Shown: positions 23,416 to 64,000 of the stretch, in pieces | Position numbering within the stretch: position 1 is the first letter of the stretch | Layout: the number at the start of each line of letters is the position of its first letter | DNA from: Campylorhamphus procurvoides | Lineage: Eukaryota; Chordata; Aves; Passeriformes; Dendrocolaptidae | Assembly (NCBI GenBank): GCA_013396655.1 | Contig: WBMV01005055.1 | Location: forward strand, 62,276-126,275 | Length of the DNA stretch: 64,000 nt | Direction of reading: 5' to 3' | Notes under the pieces: model-generated | What the model was told of the DNA's origin: nothing | The model's input: the letters and a program-made list of their open reading frames with translations, nothing else | The model's database searches: none | Program-made: the position numbers and the translations under genes

Positions 23416-25489
23416 GTACAGTGGATATTTTTTTCTGTCATGTGGAAATTTTTTTGGATATGTAGAACAAACTTTTTTTAATTGAATTTTCATGTTATTC
23501 TGATGAAAGTTAATGTTGTATAAAATATATATTTGGTAAGTACTTCTCATTGGAGGTATATGTATAGAAAGTATTTATAGTAAGTATTTGATGTGGAAAA
23601 TGTAACAACAGAGATGGTTGCAGTGTATTTATGAACATTTTACGTGCACTTATATGAATAAGTTGAGAACTCTATTTACAAGTATTACTTAACATAATTA
23701 CATTTTAAACAGTTGGTACTTACATAATAGACGACAGTACAAGGGCACATTTAGGGTGTCCTTGAGTAAGAAATAAACGTAGCCTTGCATGAAGGCTTCT
23801 TTAGGTAAGAAGGTGGATTTAAAGGTTAATTCTCTGTCATCTTGCAAGCTTGGTTGAGAGTCAAATCCAATCTGCTGCAATCTGATTACACGTGTGCAAC
23901 TTACCCAAAGGGGCTTTTGTCAAATGTGTTGCTATATTTGTTGCTTCAAGTATTGTATATTAAATATGTGCTCTGGATAACTAACTCCTTGTTGGGTCTT
24001 TAAACTACAGTTATAAAAAGTTACAGTATACATAGTAAATACATAATACAGTTTGAATAAAATTACATTATCAAACAACCTTGAAACAGTTTTCTTAGTA
24101 GCTGCATTTAATACAGAAAATAACACGATACCCAGTTCTGTGTTGTAACTTTGCATAAAATATCTGGCCCATTTAGAAGTCAGGATGTTTTAAGTGTTTG
24201 GGGAGTTTTTGTGGATACCTTTAATTTTGGGTGATAATTGTACACAGTATCTCTGTTCATAGAGCATTCTTAGAAAGGTTTATGTAGCACAAATTACTCA
24301 TTCTCCCTTCTCTGTGGATGCTGAGGTCTCTTCAGAGAGGAAAAAAAAGTGTGGGTCTGCTTTTTTTTAAGGGGGCAGGAAAAGTGGCAGAATTGTCTCT
24401 GCATGTTGAATTTGTTTATTGCAGGAACTGCGTTTGCCATCCATCTCCTTAGATTTGACACTGGTTCCAGTGAATACTCAGATCCATGCGTAATACATCA
24501 GTCATTGCTCAAGAACAGGTTTTGGGAGGGAGATCATTGTTTATGAAAGCTAATTTCTGTGCAGTCTGTCTTCTTGGTTGTAGAAACAGGTAACTTGAAT
24601 TGTCATGTGCTCTACTTCTGCTTTCCTTCTCAAGATTAAATTGGTGCTAGTTAATTTTCAAATTCGTTTTCAAATACTTTATTGCATTTTTTTAAAGGTG
24701 CATTGGGAGTACATGAGCCTCTTAAAGTGCCTTTGAATGTGGATCTTGCTGTAGATACACTGGTATCTTAGTAAACTCTTACTTGTATGTAAAGTATGTT
24801 TATGGTCTCCATTTCAGATTTTTACAATAAAAGGTGCTTGGTTTAGGAACTGTGGGAGGGCCATTTGCATACAAACGAAAGTGAGGTTTCTCTGGGTGAC
24901 GGCTACAATTTACAGGTTTATCCTTGGTAATTTTGAAAAAGCACGGTGTACCATGGCCCTGCTTTTTATAAACAGAGCCAGGGAATTGTATAGAGTGTCC
25001 CTAAAGTGAGGGAGGTTTTTACTCTAGAACTTTATATAGTATTGAGAATGAAGGAAAAGGACAGAATTCCAGATTAAGGAAAGACACGTAATATAAAAAG
25101 CTAAATATACAAGTAACAAAAATCGCAATTTTTTGTTTGAATTGTACACATTAGATTTCATTCCATAATTTCCTAGATCTGCCAAAAATCCTATTTTTTC
25201 TGGACAGTGTGCAGAAGTTACATATTTTAATAAAAACACTGTATGTAAATTGAGTGACATGAAAAAATACCTACAGCGCACAGTTCACACCGTTATTTTT
25301 TTAAGTTTTTAATTTTATCCTTTTTTTTTTACTCCATTAAAAATTATTTCCAACAAATGGCAAATGTTTTAGGAGGATTGTTAAGAGATCGATCTATACT
25401 ATTCTATGCAAAGCAGAAATCCACTGGGGCTCATTGAAGTTCTTTCTAGATGTCTTTTCTGCAGCCGGAGCAGTGTCTGAGACAAAGAA
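23416..25489. other. Convergent intergenic region and PDE6C 3' UTR
   Basis: Lies between the tail-to-tail genes FRA10AC1 and PDE6C, whose stop codons are 3.0 kb apart. On the minus strand an ATTAAA signal at 25308-25313, about 180 nt past the PDE6C stop, is a candidate poly(A) signal. No gene or recognisable mobile element was seen; the short open frames here look like chance. Confidence 0.5.
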
Positions 25490-54799
<29,310 letters not shown>

Positions 54800-54920
54800 T
54801 TTTGCTGGATTTTTTTAGAATTCCTTTTAGAACTTCATCACCATCAAAGCAGGAGTGGTAGCAAGAAGTCCTAACTTATACTAGTAAGAAAAATGTACTT
54901 TGTACATATTATATGGCTCA
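54800..54920 (-). promoter_or_regulatory. PDE6C: PDE6C 5' UTR and possible TATA element
   Basis: On the minus strand CATATAATATG at about 54906-54916 contains TATAA about 110 nt before the ATG, which would leave a 5' UTR of roughly 80 nt. This is a pattern match only; no transcript evidence is available here. Confidence 0.3.
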
Positions 54921-57900
54921 CAGACATAATACATTGACCTTCCTCTGTGGCTTCCAAGCCTTCTGAAACTCTTGAGATATGACAGAAGGCACTGGCTTAG
55001 TATCTTCTTAGTGTGAGATCTTGGAGACTGCTAATTAAAGAGATGTCAGGACACTAAACCCCTGAGCATTCTTAGCTCATAAATCCTCAGGGAATCATTT
55101 TATCATTTTAAACTAACCAATTAATTCTTAGACCTTATAAAATTATCTGATGTGTAGATATGTATACTTGTATGCTACCTCCCTCATTCACAGTGTGCAT
55201 ATTGTACTATGCACACAAAAGTTCCCATTAAAACTTATTATAAGGAATTCCACCTAGATACTTATCCTACATCAGACACGTGCACAGATGTACACATGTG
55301 TTTTTATGAGAGTTACTTAAGGGCAGGAAAGCAGAATTTTATGGATAAATCTTTTAAATTGCAAAATTTAGTTTTCCTTGAAATAGTCATGATAGTGATG
55401 ATAGAAATTGGATTACTGAAAGCAAATAATTATTAAGCTATACATGCATAAAATGGGTGAAATCCTAAAGACCTTACAAAACCAAAGAACTTACAAAAGT
55501 CTGAGCTTGCACAAGTGCTCAAGTGATTTACCTAGGTGAAGATGGAAGAAAAGAATCAATTTGACTCAGCACAGTGAGATATAACTTATTTTTATTTTTC
55601 TTTTTTTCTAAAATACCCAAAAGAAACAATAAAATCAGAGAATGGATGAAACTAAACTGAGTTGAGGACACAGTAAAATTTTTTATTCTATAGTCATAAC
55701 AATCCACTCAGGTTCCGTGCTTTCTTTAGAAAAAAACAGATATCTTCTCTCTCTTAAATAGCAGAAAAATTATCATAACTGACAGACATTTAGCAAAGAG
55801 GGAATCTTGAGTCTGCTCATACTTGTACATGGTTATACATCTTGAAAGTTTCCTACGAACTTCCTACGAAGTTCAACACTGCTCACATGAATGGAAAAAG
55901 AATGATGGAAGCTTGTTAAATTTTAGGAGAAAACCCTCCAAGGCTACATGAGTGAGAATGCAGAGTCTGAGTGCCAACTATGACAACAAATTATCTGTGT
56001 TCATTGAAACAGTGATGAATTTTAACACAGTAGGAAGGCTGCAATACAACTACTCTTATTTCTGCTTGTGGCATCCACAACTCAGAAGCAGAAAGAGATT
56101 CTTGGTATAAGAAAAAAAAATCGTAAACCCTTTGGCAGTTCTTAATTTGTGAAGAGTAATTGTCAAAGTACAGCTTCATCTCTCTGCCAGAAGCCAGAGT
56201 GTGTCAACATTTGTTTTTATCAACAGATCTGAAAGACTCAACATGGGCAACTAACACAGATATTCTCTGGCAGGACGAACAGGTCACTGCTGGTGTGTAA
56301 TGGTAGCTAAGTCAGTACACAGTTTTCCCTCTGACCATGATATGAAACACCAGGTATGACACTAAATTTTGCCAGACTGCAGTTGCCATACAGAGTTAAA
56401 AATGTTATGAAAATCAGCACATTATAAACACATTTTGTCCTGGAGAAGATGCTGTGACTGTGTTGTTTCTCCCCAGCAGCCTGGGGACAGCATAGAACCT
56501 TCACTGGTGGGTGTGTGTTTGCAGCTTTTTCTTCACAGGTGACCTGGTGATACTAACTTGTGGCAGCACAGCAGAATGTTCTCACCATTGTACACACGTG
56601 TGGTTCACAAGAAAACAGCACAAGAAATGCACATATATCTGAGTCTTTTAATAGTCTCGTGATTTGATCAATATGTATAAAAGCTTGAAAAGAATTTTAT
56701 ATGTAATTGCACATCAAGTTAGATTATTTCCTATTATTTTCCTAATTTCTAGCTTATTGCTTTTCATGCAGTGCTTTAAAAAAAAGAAGATGTTGCAGAG
56801 CTTCAATGAAATCATGTGAAAGAATAGTAACATTTTTTTGCATTATTTGTTTGGTCATATTTGTTTACTGACTTTGGAACATTCTATGTAGTAGTTTCTT
56901 TGAAATAGGAGGGATCTATAGAGGATTTGTTTCATGCTCAGCTAAAACATCCTAGAAAATTATGTTCTATGTAATATTTACACATTCATCTCTATCACAT
57001 GTGAGAGCCCAGTTTTACGAGCATTAGTTCTTGATATTGTTATCTCATTCATTTAATGAAATAGAGTGGTCTGTCACTGTCCAGAGGGAGAGTAAGTGAA
57101 GACAGGAAACCTGACCAGGTTATACCATTTTCTTTGGGGGCAGGGAGGTTGGTGGGCTTACATTTTTGTAAACTGATAATTTTAGTATCATTTCATTATC
57201 ATTTTTCTATGTGCAAGATCATCTAAAATGCTTATCCTGGTTCTACCAAATCTCCCTCATGTCAATCTGTTTTTACAAACGAAAAATTGCACTATTTGTG
57301 CTTTGAGATAAAAATAAAGATCATATTTTAATTAGGCACTACCATAAGGTGATGAATCTTTCTTTGTAACAAAATATTTCAGATGTAGCTGGGTTGATCC
57401 ATAGTCATTCTTATATCATCAAACAATTTTTCCCCCTAATATATATTCACTCTTAAAATTGCAGTCTTGCTTTGTACGTATGAAATGACATGGAAACAAG
57501 TATAAACCAGTAGAAGTTCTTTTTGAAATAACTTATGTTTGGAAGACAGGTAAGTTGGCTTTTTTTCAACAATTGCTATATTAGCTATGTTTCCTTGAGA
57601 ACGCTATGTATATATGTTGATTAAGTATGAATAATAAAAGTTGAAGTGATTTGATAGAAATTAAAATGTAGATTGATACATAAATGTACCTTATATTTAT
57701 GGAAGCCCACATTGTAGAGTTAGTAAAATACATTGTATTTTCCTATTTATTGATGCCTTCTTTTTCACATAATAGTAGTTTAATGAATTGTGTAAATTAG
57801 GTCATTTAAACATTTTGGAGCACAAATATTGTAATGAATTTAAAAGTTGCTCTGCTAGAATATGACATTTTTTTTCTGTTCTATCTCCTTTAATTTCCAT

Positions 57901-59047
57901 ATTTTCCACACTTTTGAACATTTTATACTTATTAAGGCTAAGTACATTTCTATTTAATTTTATTCTAAGAAACTATACCAAAAAATAATTTCATGTTTCT
58001 GCCACTTTCAAACGTGATTTTGCTGATGTATTTCCCAAAAATTTTTTCATATGATCACCTATTAAAACACTTTTTAATGTAGGTTCCATTATATATATGG
58101 AGGTTTAATATTGGAAACAGACCTTGCACAGTAATTTTCACTGCCCTTTTAAATGCAAAAATAATATGCATTTGGATTTGATTCTTTCCCATGATGAGTT
58201 TGTTTGATTTTAAAACATGACATCCAGGGTGCTTATTTTTCAAATTGTTTAATTTTAGAAAATATCAGAAATATTTATGATTTGTGATTTTAATGCATAT
58301 GGTGTCATTTGCCTTTGACGTTCATAGTTACTACAGAAATTGAACTATTTATGGAGTAGTTCTTAGTAGTAGACCATTCCTGAGCCCTTGTGATACATGG
58401 AAACTCCTAAGAAGGATAAGTGACAGACGTGGTTATTTAAATAGACTCAAGCAGCACGTAAATGTCAAAGGCATTTATAAGGTTCCTCGGTTCAGTTCAG
58501 TGTTCATATCTGAATGTGTCTGTCCACCTGATAGCAGTTAATGTGGTTTATTCGGTTAAGATTTTCTGAAGAAACACAGATCTAATGTGTTTATTTCAAT
58601 TGTATGGCTTTTGATGTGGATAATTTTGTGGTCATTCTCTGACATCAGAGATACACATTTCTGATAGACTACAAGAAATTAATATTCAGAAATTAATACC
58701 AATATAATCCAAGAGATTAATATTCAGAAATATTATTGATTTTTTTTTTTACCAAATGATTAGGCTGTGAGAATGGATTCTTACAACAGGTACTGTGTGA
58801 CCCTAACATAGTCAGGTTTTGGCACTGAAGTGTTTAAGTGTCACTGATCTGATATGTTCGGGGGACTTTTATAAACATCCTCAACTTTTATGTTTCTTTT
58901 ACAATAATTTGCTATCCCTTTTCTTACAAAAGCGATCTTAAAAAATGTAAATACTGAAGATAGTAAGCTAACTGCTTTTTTTCCCATATGGCTGAAAATT
59001 TTCATGCTCCCTTAAAAGTACCAATGATTAACTCTGGGACTTAATGA
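54921..59047. other. Intergenic region upstream of PDE6C
   Basis: AT-rich DNA between the divergently oriented PDE6C and RBP4. It should contain the PDE6C cone promoter and enhancers, but I could not single out elements with confidence. No gene or repeat family was recognised. Confidence 0.6.
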
Positions 59048-59327
59048 AATCACAGAATATGCCCAGTTGGAAGGGACCCACAAGGATCCTCAAGTCCAGC
59101 TTCTGGCCCTGCACAGGACCATGCTCAAGAGTCACACCATGTGCCGAAGAGTATTGTCCAAACACTTACTGAACTCTGTTAGCCTTGGTGCTGTGACCTC
59201 CTCCCTGGAGCCTGTTCCAGTGCCCAAACACCCTCTGGGTGAAGAACCTCTTTCTAATATCCAACCTAAACCTCCCCTGACACAACTTCAAGCCGTTCCC
59301 TCGGGTTCTGTCACTGATCACCACTCA
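59048..59327 (-). mobile_element. CR1 LINE 3' fragment, minus orientation
   Basis: Typical antisense CR1 blocks: CACAGAATATGCCCAGTTGG, AAGGGACCCACAAGGATC, GAGCCTGTTCCAGTGCCC, GGGTGAAGAACCTCTTTC and TCTAATATCCAACCTAAACC. It is 5'-truncated. An open frame across it (59067-59378) is fortuitous. Confidence 0.92.
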
Positions 59328-62300
59328 CAGTCTTCAGAAAGATTTACTAAGGAAAATAAAAGTACCATGTTAAACTAGGTTTGTTAGAAAATACTGTTTA
59401 TAAAGAGTTCAATGTAAATCTACTCCCTAAACAGAATGTCGTGTTGTTAAATTACAAAAACAGGTAGTACACAGGCTGGCATGGAGCAAAGGCCATTCTG
59501 TCCTTGACCTCTGTACTCGGACTGCCACAGAGGGGAATGGTTGTGATGGTGACAGTGTACACAGTTGTCCCTTGCAAAGCACACGCTGCTCCTTGGCCTA
59601 GCTCATGCCATTTGCTGTTGCATGCAAGTCTGGTTTCACAGGGCAGTGACTACACTTGCATCCCCTACTCTGTACACACAGTAGTCATTCATCCTCCTGC
59701 AAAATCTGCCCCTAAGAGTTTAATGGATACCCATATTAGTGAATGGCATTCTACAAACAAATAGCCATAAGAAGACAGCAAGAAGTCTTTCAGTCTATGT
59801 GCAGTCTGGCAGGAAATAGACACTCCATTTCCTATTGGCAGCTTTTGAGCGAACTTTCTCCTAAGAGCTAGAGTTATTCTTGTGACCACAAATAAAATTC
59901 TAGTTCCTTTAATATTTAAAGATTAAATGTTGCAGTGTTAAAAATGTTTTAAACAGTAGTTTGACTCTTGTTTCCTTCTCTTTTCCTAAAGTCATGAATA
60001 GAGCTAAAATAACTCCTACAATGAAAGGGGTTTCCTGCCATTTCCTTTGAAAAATCTGAGCTTCTCTATGTATTTTCTTTTGCTATCCCTAATGGAAAAT
60101 ACTGCAGAACTTTACATGCTATTAATTAGAAAGTATTTCAGTCACAGAATTGCTTCCAGAAGTTAGCCTCTTTTCTGTCCTCTTGACAAAATTTAAAGTT
60201 AGAATACCTTCTTTTCCTTCCATCAAATATAGTTCCAAAAAATACATACTGACTTTTAAAAAACTTTCTGTAATATTCAAAGTATGCTGCCAGCTTCAAG
60301 CATCAGAAGTCATGTATGAAATTTATCAAGCCTGGTGTTGAATTTAGCACAACTTTTGTAAATGTATGCTTTACATTGAAATTTGTTTGCATACTTACGT
60401 GTTATCAGTATTTGAATAATTCTTTTAAATATAATTGTCTGAGCTTTCCCAGAACCCACCAATCCTTTGATACCATTCACTTACTCTATGCACATTTCTC
60501 TCAGAATCAACTGAAACCCTGGCCCAAATTCTGTTCCTTTCAGTTTGCATGAGAAGGACAAATCTACAAGGTGCATATCTGGATAAGAATCACTTTCTGG
60601 CATCGTTTCTCAACCAAACCCATAGCCCAAGACAATCCAAATGAGGATTAACTGCGATAAAGTTTACACTGTTTATGAGTTTGCACAGTTCTGCTGGCAC
60701 AGCTATGTCTGCTAGGACTGAGGAAGAATTCACCCTTGAAGTGCCATAATGATGCTTGTCTGCCCTCAGCCTTCCATTCCTCCTCCAGCACACTCCTGAT
60801 CTACACACAACTGACAACAGGGGAGCCTTTTTGCCTGAAAGGCTTGTCTCATGGGACCAAGGAAGTGCTTCAGCTGTAACTGTGAAAGGATATTGTTACT
60901 GTGAGCCGTGTCTCAAGCAGGCACTGTTGGAAGCACAGCTAAAGCAGAAGAAGCAAAGAGCCAAACTCACCACGTAACCTTTGCTCACCCAAGTCTTCTG
61001 CCAGCACTGAAATCTGGCTGGGAAATGCAGGTGTGACTTCACTGTAGCTGCACTACCACAGATTCCCAATGATAGCAGGTCAAAAGAAGAGTTTTCCTAG
61101 GCAGTACCTAGAGATTGTAGAGATCCAGACTTGAAGAGAATGAGTTATAAGTTATAATTGATAAGTTTGTCCACCAGATATGAGCTGCCAAATATTACAG
61201 AGATCAGTGGAGGCACACAATTAAAGAAATGCTGTGCCGTGACTAATACAAAATTACATGTTCCTGTTTTATTTTAGATTCATTTGAGACACTTTAATAC
61301 CTGTTGCACATATTTAGAACCAATTTTATTGAAATTTCATAACAGAAGTAGATTTTTGTTTCAGTGAAGCCTGGGTTGGTCTTCTGTCTGTAAGACTGCT
61401 GACAACAAGCAGTATAATAGGAACACTGAGCTAAATTTTCAGAGGTGGTCAGATGCTAGCAGGTTTGGATTCATTTGGATGAGTGACTGTAAACTCTTTC
61501 AAAAACCTCTGCCATATGATTTTCATAGATAATTATGTTATTAGTAAAATTTTATATAAATAGATTTGATCCTGCAAGAACCTCTCTGGCAATATACAGC
61601 AGTTTACAGGCTTTTTTAACAGAACAAACTTAGGAGAAGTTATAACATTTCACAAATTGACAGAGAATACAGAAAGAGTTGTTTTCTTTGGTATTAAAGA
61701 AAGTACATAGATTTAAAGCTTATAAATTAAGCTATAATCCATCTTATTGCTGCTACCAGTCATGAGAGACACTGAACAAAGAAAATCCAAGTTGATTTTG
61801 ATCTTGTAAGTACAATGACTTCAAATATTTAGACTATTAAGTGTTTTGTAAAAGTTTTATAAAAATGCATATGTATCACTAGTAGCACCATTGCCAGAGA
61901 CTGGAGCAAATTTCCAAAAGCCACCAGAAGGGTACAGGTTACTCATTCTCTTCACTCTCTGTAGGAATTAGCCAGCTTGAAAATCTCAGTTTAAAAATGG
62001 AAATGTTGATTTATTGAAAATCTATCACTGAAAGTTTCAGGACAATTAATATGCATATGTCTTTCTGTTTCCCCTTCTGGGAACCAGAAACACCTTTCTG
62101 GTTAACACCTTTCTGGTGATAAATAGTTCTTTACTCCAAATAGAAGCTTAATATTAAACATAATTGAATTTTTAGTGTCTCATGTTATCTAGGAAATGAA
62201 AAGCTTAAGAGCAGACTTGGAACGGCTGTGAGCATCTGATGTTTGAGGAAGTGAACCAAAACATACTGTCTACACAAAAAGGCTCCAACACAAAGCAGGA

Positions 62301-63400
62301 AAGGAAGATAAATCAGACTGTTTGCATGGCATATGAGAAGAGATTGTAAAGAACAGCAACACTAAAAAGTTTAATATTTTTATGAATCTATGAAAGGAAT
62401 AAAAGGCTGGACTGAATTTCTGAGAAAGGCCAAGTTGAATAAATTTGCTTAATTCTGTACCTCAGCTACTAATGAAGCAATTTTTTTGGTACTACATTTT
62501 GTCTCCATATTTAAATTTTATTTTTGCTTAATTTTTAATGCCATGAACACAGACTTTTCAAGTAACAGGCTTCTGCCTTTTTTCTTTCAAAATTGGGAGC
62601 TGAAAAAGTAGGTGAATTAGTTCTCTTGGTAACAATCATTCCTGTCCTGCTCTGGTTACATGCCTAGAAAATAATTAACAGGTTTTCTCTAATGCTTCCT
62701 AAAGATGTTGAAACTAGAGAACAAATATTGACCAAGAGGCAGCAAAACTTGCCTGAACAGGAGAAAATAATGGTTTATATAACTGAAAACAGTTTGTCAA
62801 AAACAGAATAGAAATTGTGGAATATCTGATTTTAAATTGATGTCAAAAAGGCCAGATGTGGTGTGTACATGCACTTGGGTATTTGCAGGCCATGCTTAGG
62901 TCCTGCTGCCTTTGCAGTATGACACTAAAGGGCTCTTTTGCCTTCCTGAAGATCTGCAGGGCCCTGGTTCCTGTTGCTGGGAGCTGAGCATGAGATTATT
63001 GAGCACCCAAGACAGCCTTTTGGAAGCAAGAGGGAACCAGTCATGAGGACCTGAAGAGGTTCTGGCATGTCCAGTCTTTCAGAAACATCAGCAGAAACTT
63101 GCAAGTATTATTTTTGCCATTTTTTATATGGGGAAAAAGAGGAAAGGAATTTGGGGAGGAAGTGGAGGAAATAAATCTGCACCTTGTAACTGAACATTGG
63201 GTTAAAAAGGGATTTTGGACTGTAGTATGTAAAATCACAGAGGAGGTGGAGGCAGCTCGCTCTCCCCCATGCAGAGATGGGGTGCCTCTCATTCCATTTG
63301 TTCTCCCCACATGTGCACACCCCTTCCCCCAGGTGTGAGCTCTGCTTTTGGGTCAGGTAAAGCAAAGAGAAGCCTTTGTTCCTAGTGTCTGCTTGGCTGC
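59328..63400. other. Intergenic region upstream of RBP4
   Basis: Mostly AT-rich, becoming GC-richer after about 62850 towards the RBP4 promoter. No gene, RNA or known repeat recognised. Confidence 0.6.
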
Positions 63401-63406
63401 AGATCA

Positions 63407-63419
63407 GGGTCAAAGACCA
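63407..63419 (+). promoter_or_regulatory. HNF4-like DR1 site upstream of RBP4
   Basis: GGGTCAAAGACCA closely resembles the HNF4/nuclear receptor direct repeat GGGTCAAAGGTCA. It lies about 145 bp before the putative RBP4 TATA element. RBP4 is strongly liver-expressed, so the site is plausible, but occupancy is inference. Confidence 0.45.
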
Positions 63420-63550
63420 CCTGAGCCCACGGGTGTTATGCAAGAGGCTGTTGTGAAGGGGCCCATCCTGCAGCAGGCACCAGCCCACCTCCCTGCTCCC
63501 CCTCCAGTGCTGGCACTGGAGCTCGGGGGGTTGCGAAAGACCCAGGGCTA

Positions 63551-63630
63551 CATAAACCATTCCCTGCCTGGGCAACACCACTGCCATCCATGCTTGGGTT
63601 CTCAAGAGGCTGCAGGGACCGGCACTGTCT
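63551..63630 (+). promoter_or_regulatory. RBP4: Putative RBP4 core promoter and noncoding exon 1
   Basis: A TATA-like CATAAA (63551-63556) is followed about 75 bp later by a good splice donor, CACTGTCT|gtaagg, at 63631. With initiation near 63580 this gives a noncoding exon of about 50 nt and a 140-nt first intron to the acceptor CTGCAG ending at 63770. The start site is a prediction. Confidence 0.45.
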
Positions 63631-63777
63631 GTAAGGGAACTGCTGTTGTGGGCTGGAGACAGCCAGGTGCCTCGCCTGAGCAGCATCAGGGACACCTGCA
63701 CGATGCCCTTCCTCCCTTCCTCGCTTGTGAGACAGAGCCTGTTTCTGATGTTATTCTCTGTTTGCTGCAGGGACAGG

Positions 63778-63906
63778 ATGGCCCACACGGGGAGAGCTCT
63801 GCCCTGGCTGCTGCTGCTGGCGCTGGCCTTGCTGGGCAGCAGCACCGCGGAGAGGGACTGCCGAGTGAGCAGCTTCAAAGTCAAGGAGAACTTCGACAAG
63901 ACCAGG
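63778..63906 (+). CDS. RBP4: RBP4, plasma retinol-binding protein, first coding exon (partial gene)
   Basis: RBP4 is a secreted lipocalin that carries all-trans-retinol from liver to tissues, bound to transthyretin, and delivers it through STRA6. This exon (acceptor at 63770, 7 nt of 5' UTR, ATG at 63778) encodes 43 residues. Residues 1-24 form a signal peptide (MAHTGRALPW, a Leu/Ala core, SSTA). The mature N-terminus, ERDCRVSSFKVKENFDKTR, is nearly identical to human (ERDCRVSSFRVKENFDKAR). Cys28 (mature Cys4) is one of the disulfide cysteines. The exon ends AGG|gtaaat in phase 0. The remaining exons, with the lipocalin GTWY motif, lie beyond the window, so this is a truncation by the window edge rather than a broken gene. 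A long antisense frame over it is spurious. Confidence 0.96.
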
Positions 63907-64000
63907 GTAAATCTGCTTTCTCTCCTGCATCTGTGATGTCTTGCCTAGCATCTCTTCCCAGGCTACAAAATTTGGCATTCAGTAGCACCAGTGTGTTCCC

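Noticed and set aside
59067..59378. 103-codon open frame
   Set aside because: Lies within an antisense CR1 3' fragment, which is noncoding in this orientation.
63108..63899. 263-codon open frame on the minus strand
   Set aside because: It is antisense to the RBP4 promoter and first coding exon, lies in GC-rich DNA and resembles no protein I know. The plus-strand RBP4 exon explains the sequence.

Overview
This is vertebrate nuclear DNA, almost certainly from a bird. It is AT-rich and intron-rich, with one CpG-island promoter, and the interspersed repeats I recognise are all fragments of CR1, the dominant avian/reptilian LINE. The encoded proteins match the cone phosphodiesterase PDE6C, the nuclear protein FRA10AC1 and the plasma retinol carrier RBP4. 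The same three genes are neighbours on human 10q23.33, so this is a conserved synteny block.

Layout, left to right. 1-2600: 5' flank with no recognisable gene. About 2620-3110: CpG island, the probable FRA10AC1 promoter and first exon, containing an 18-bp minisatellite and a short CGG run. 6858-22484 (+): 13 FRA10AC1 coding exons, in frame to the stop (318 codons); only the initiator exon is unresolved. 22485-25489: convergent 3' ends of FRA10AC1 and PDE6C. 25490-54799 (-): complete 22-exon PDE6C reading frame, 859 codons, with no stop or frameshift. 54800-63540: intergenic DNA with one CR1 fragment. 63551-64000 (+): putative RBP4 promoter, probable noncoding exon 1 and the first coding exon; the rest of RBP4 lies beyond the window.

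Functionally, PDE6C hydrolyses cGMP in cone phototransduction, and RBP4 carries retinol, the chromophore precursor, in blood. FRA10AC1 is a nuclear, spliceosome-associated protein with no direct link to vision. Nothing in the sequence suggests co-regulation beyond adjacency.

The main observations in Part 2 are: a probable U12-type (minor spliceosome) intron in FRA10AC1; loss of the mammalian-type ATG in FRA10AC1 exon 2; a CpG-dense block with a CTCF-like motif in a FRA10AC1 intron; a CR1 copy within about 35 bp of a PDE6C splice acceptor; and a clear assembly problem in PDE6C intron 1. There, two segments (1514 bp and 492 bp) are each present twice, apparently identical, bounded by single Ns and a 102-N gap. 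I found no convincing evidence of a wholly new biological system.
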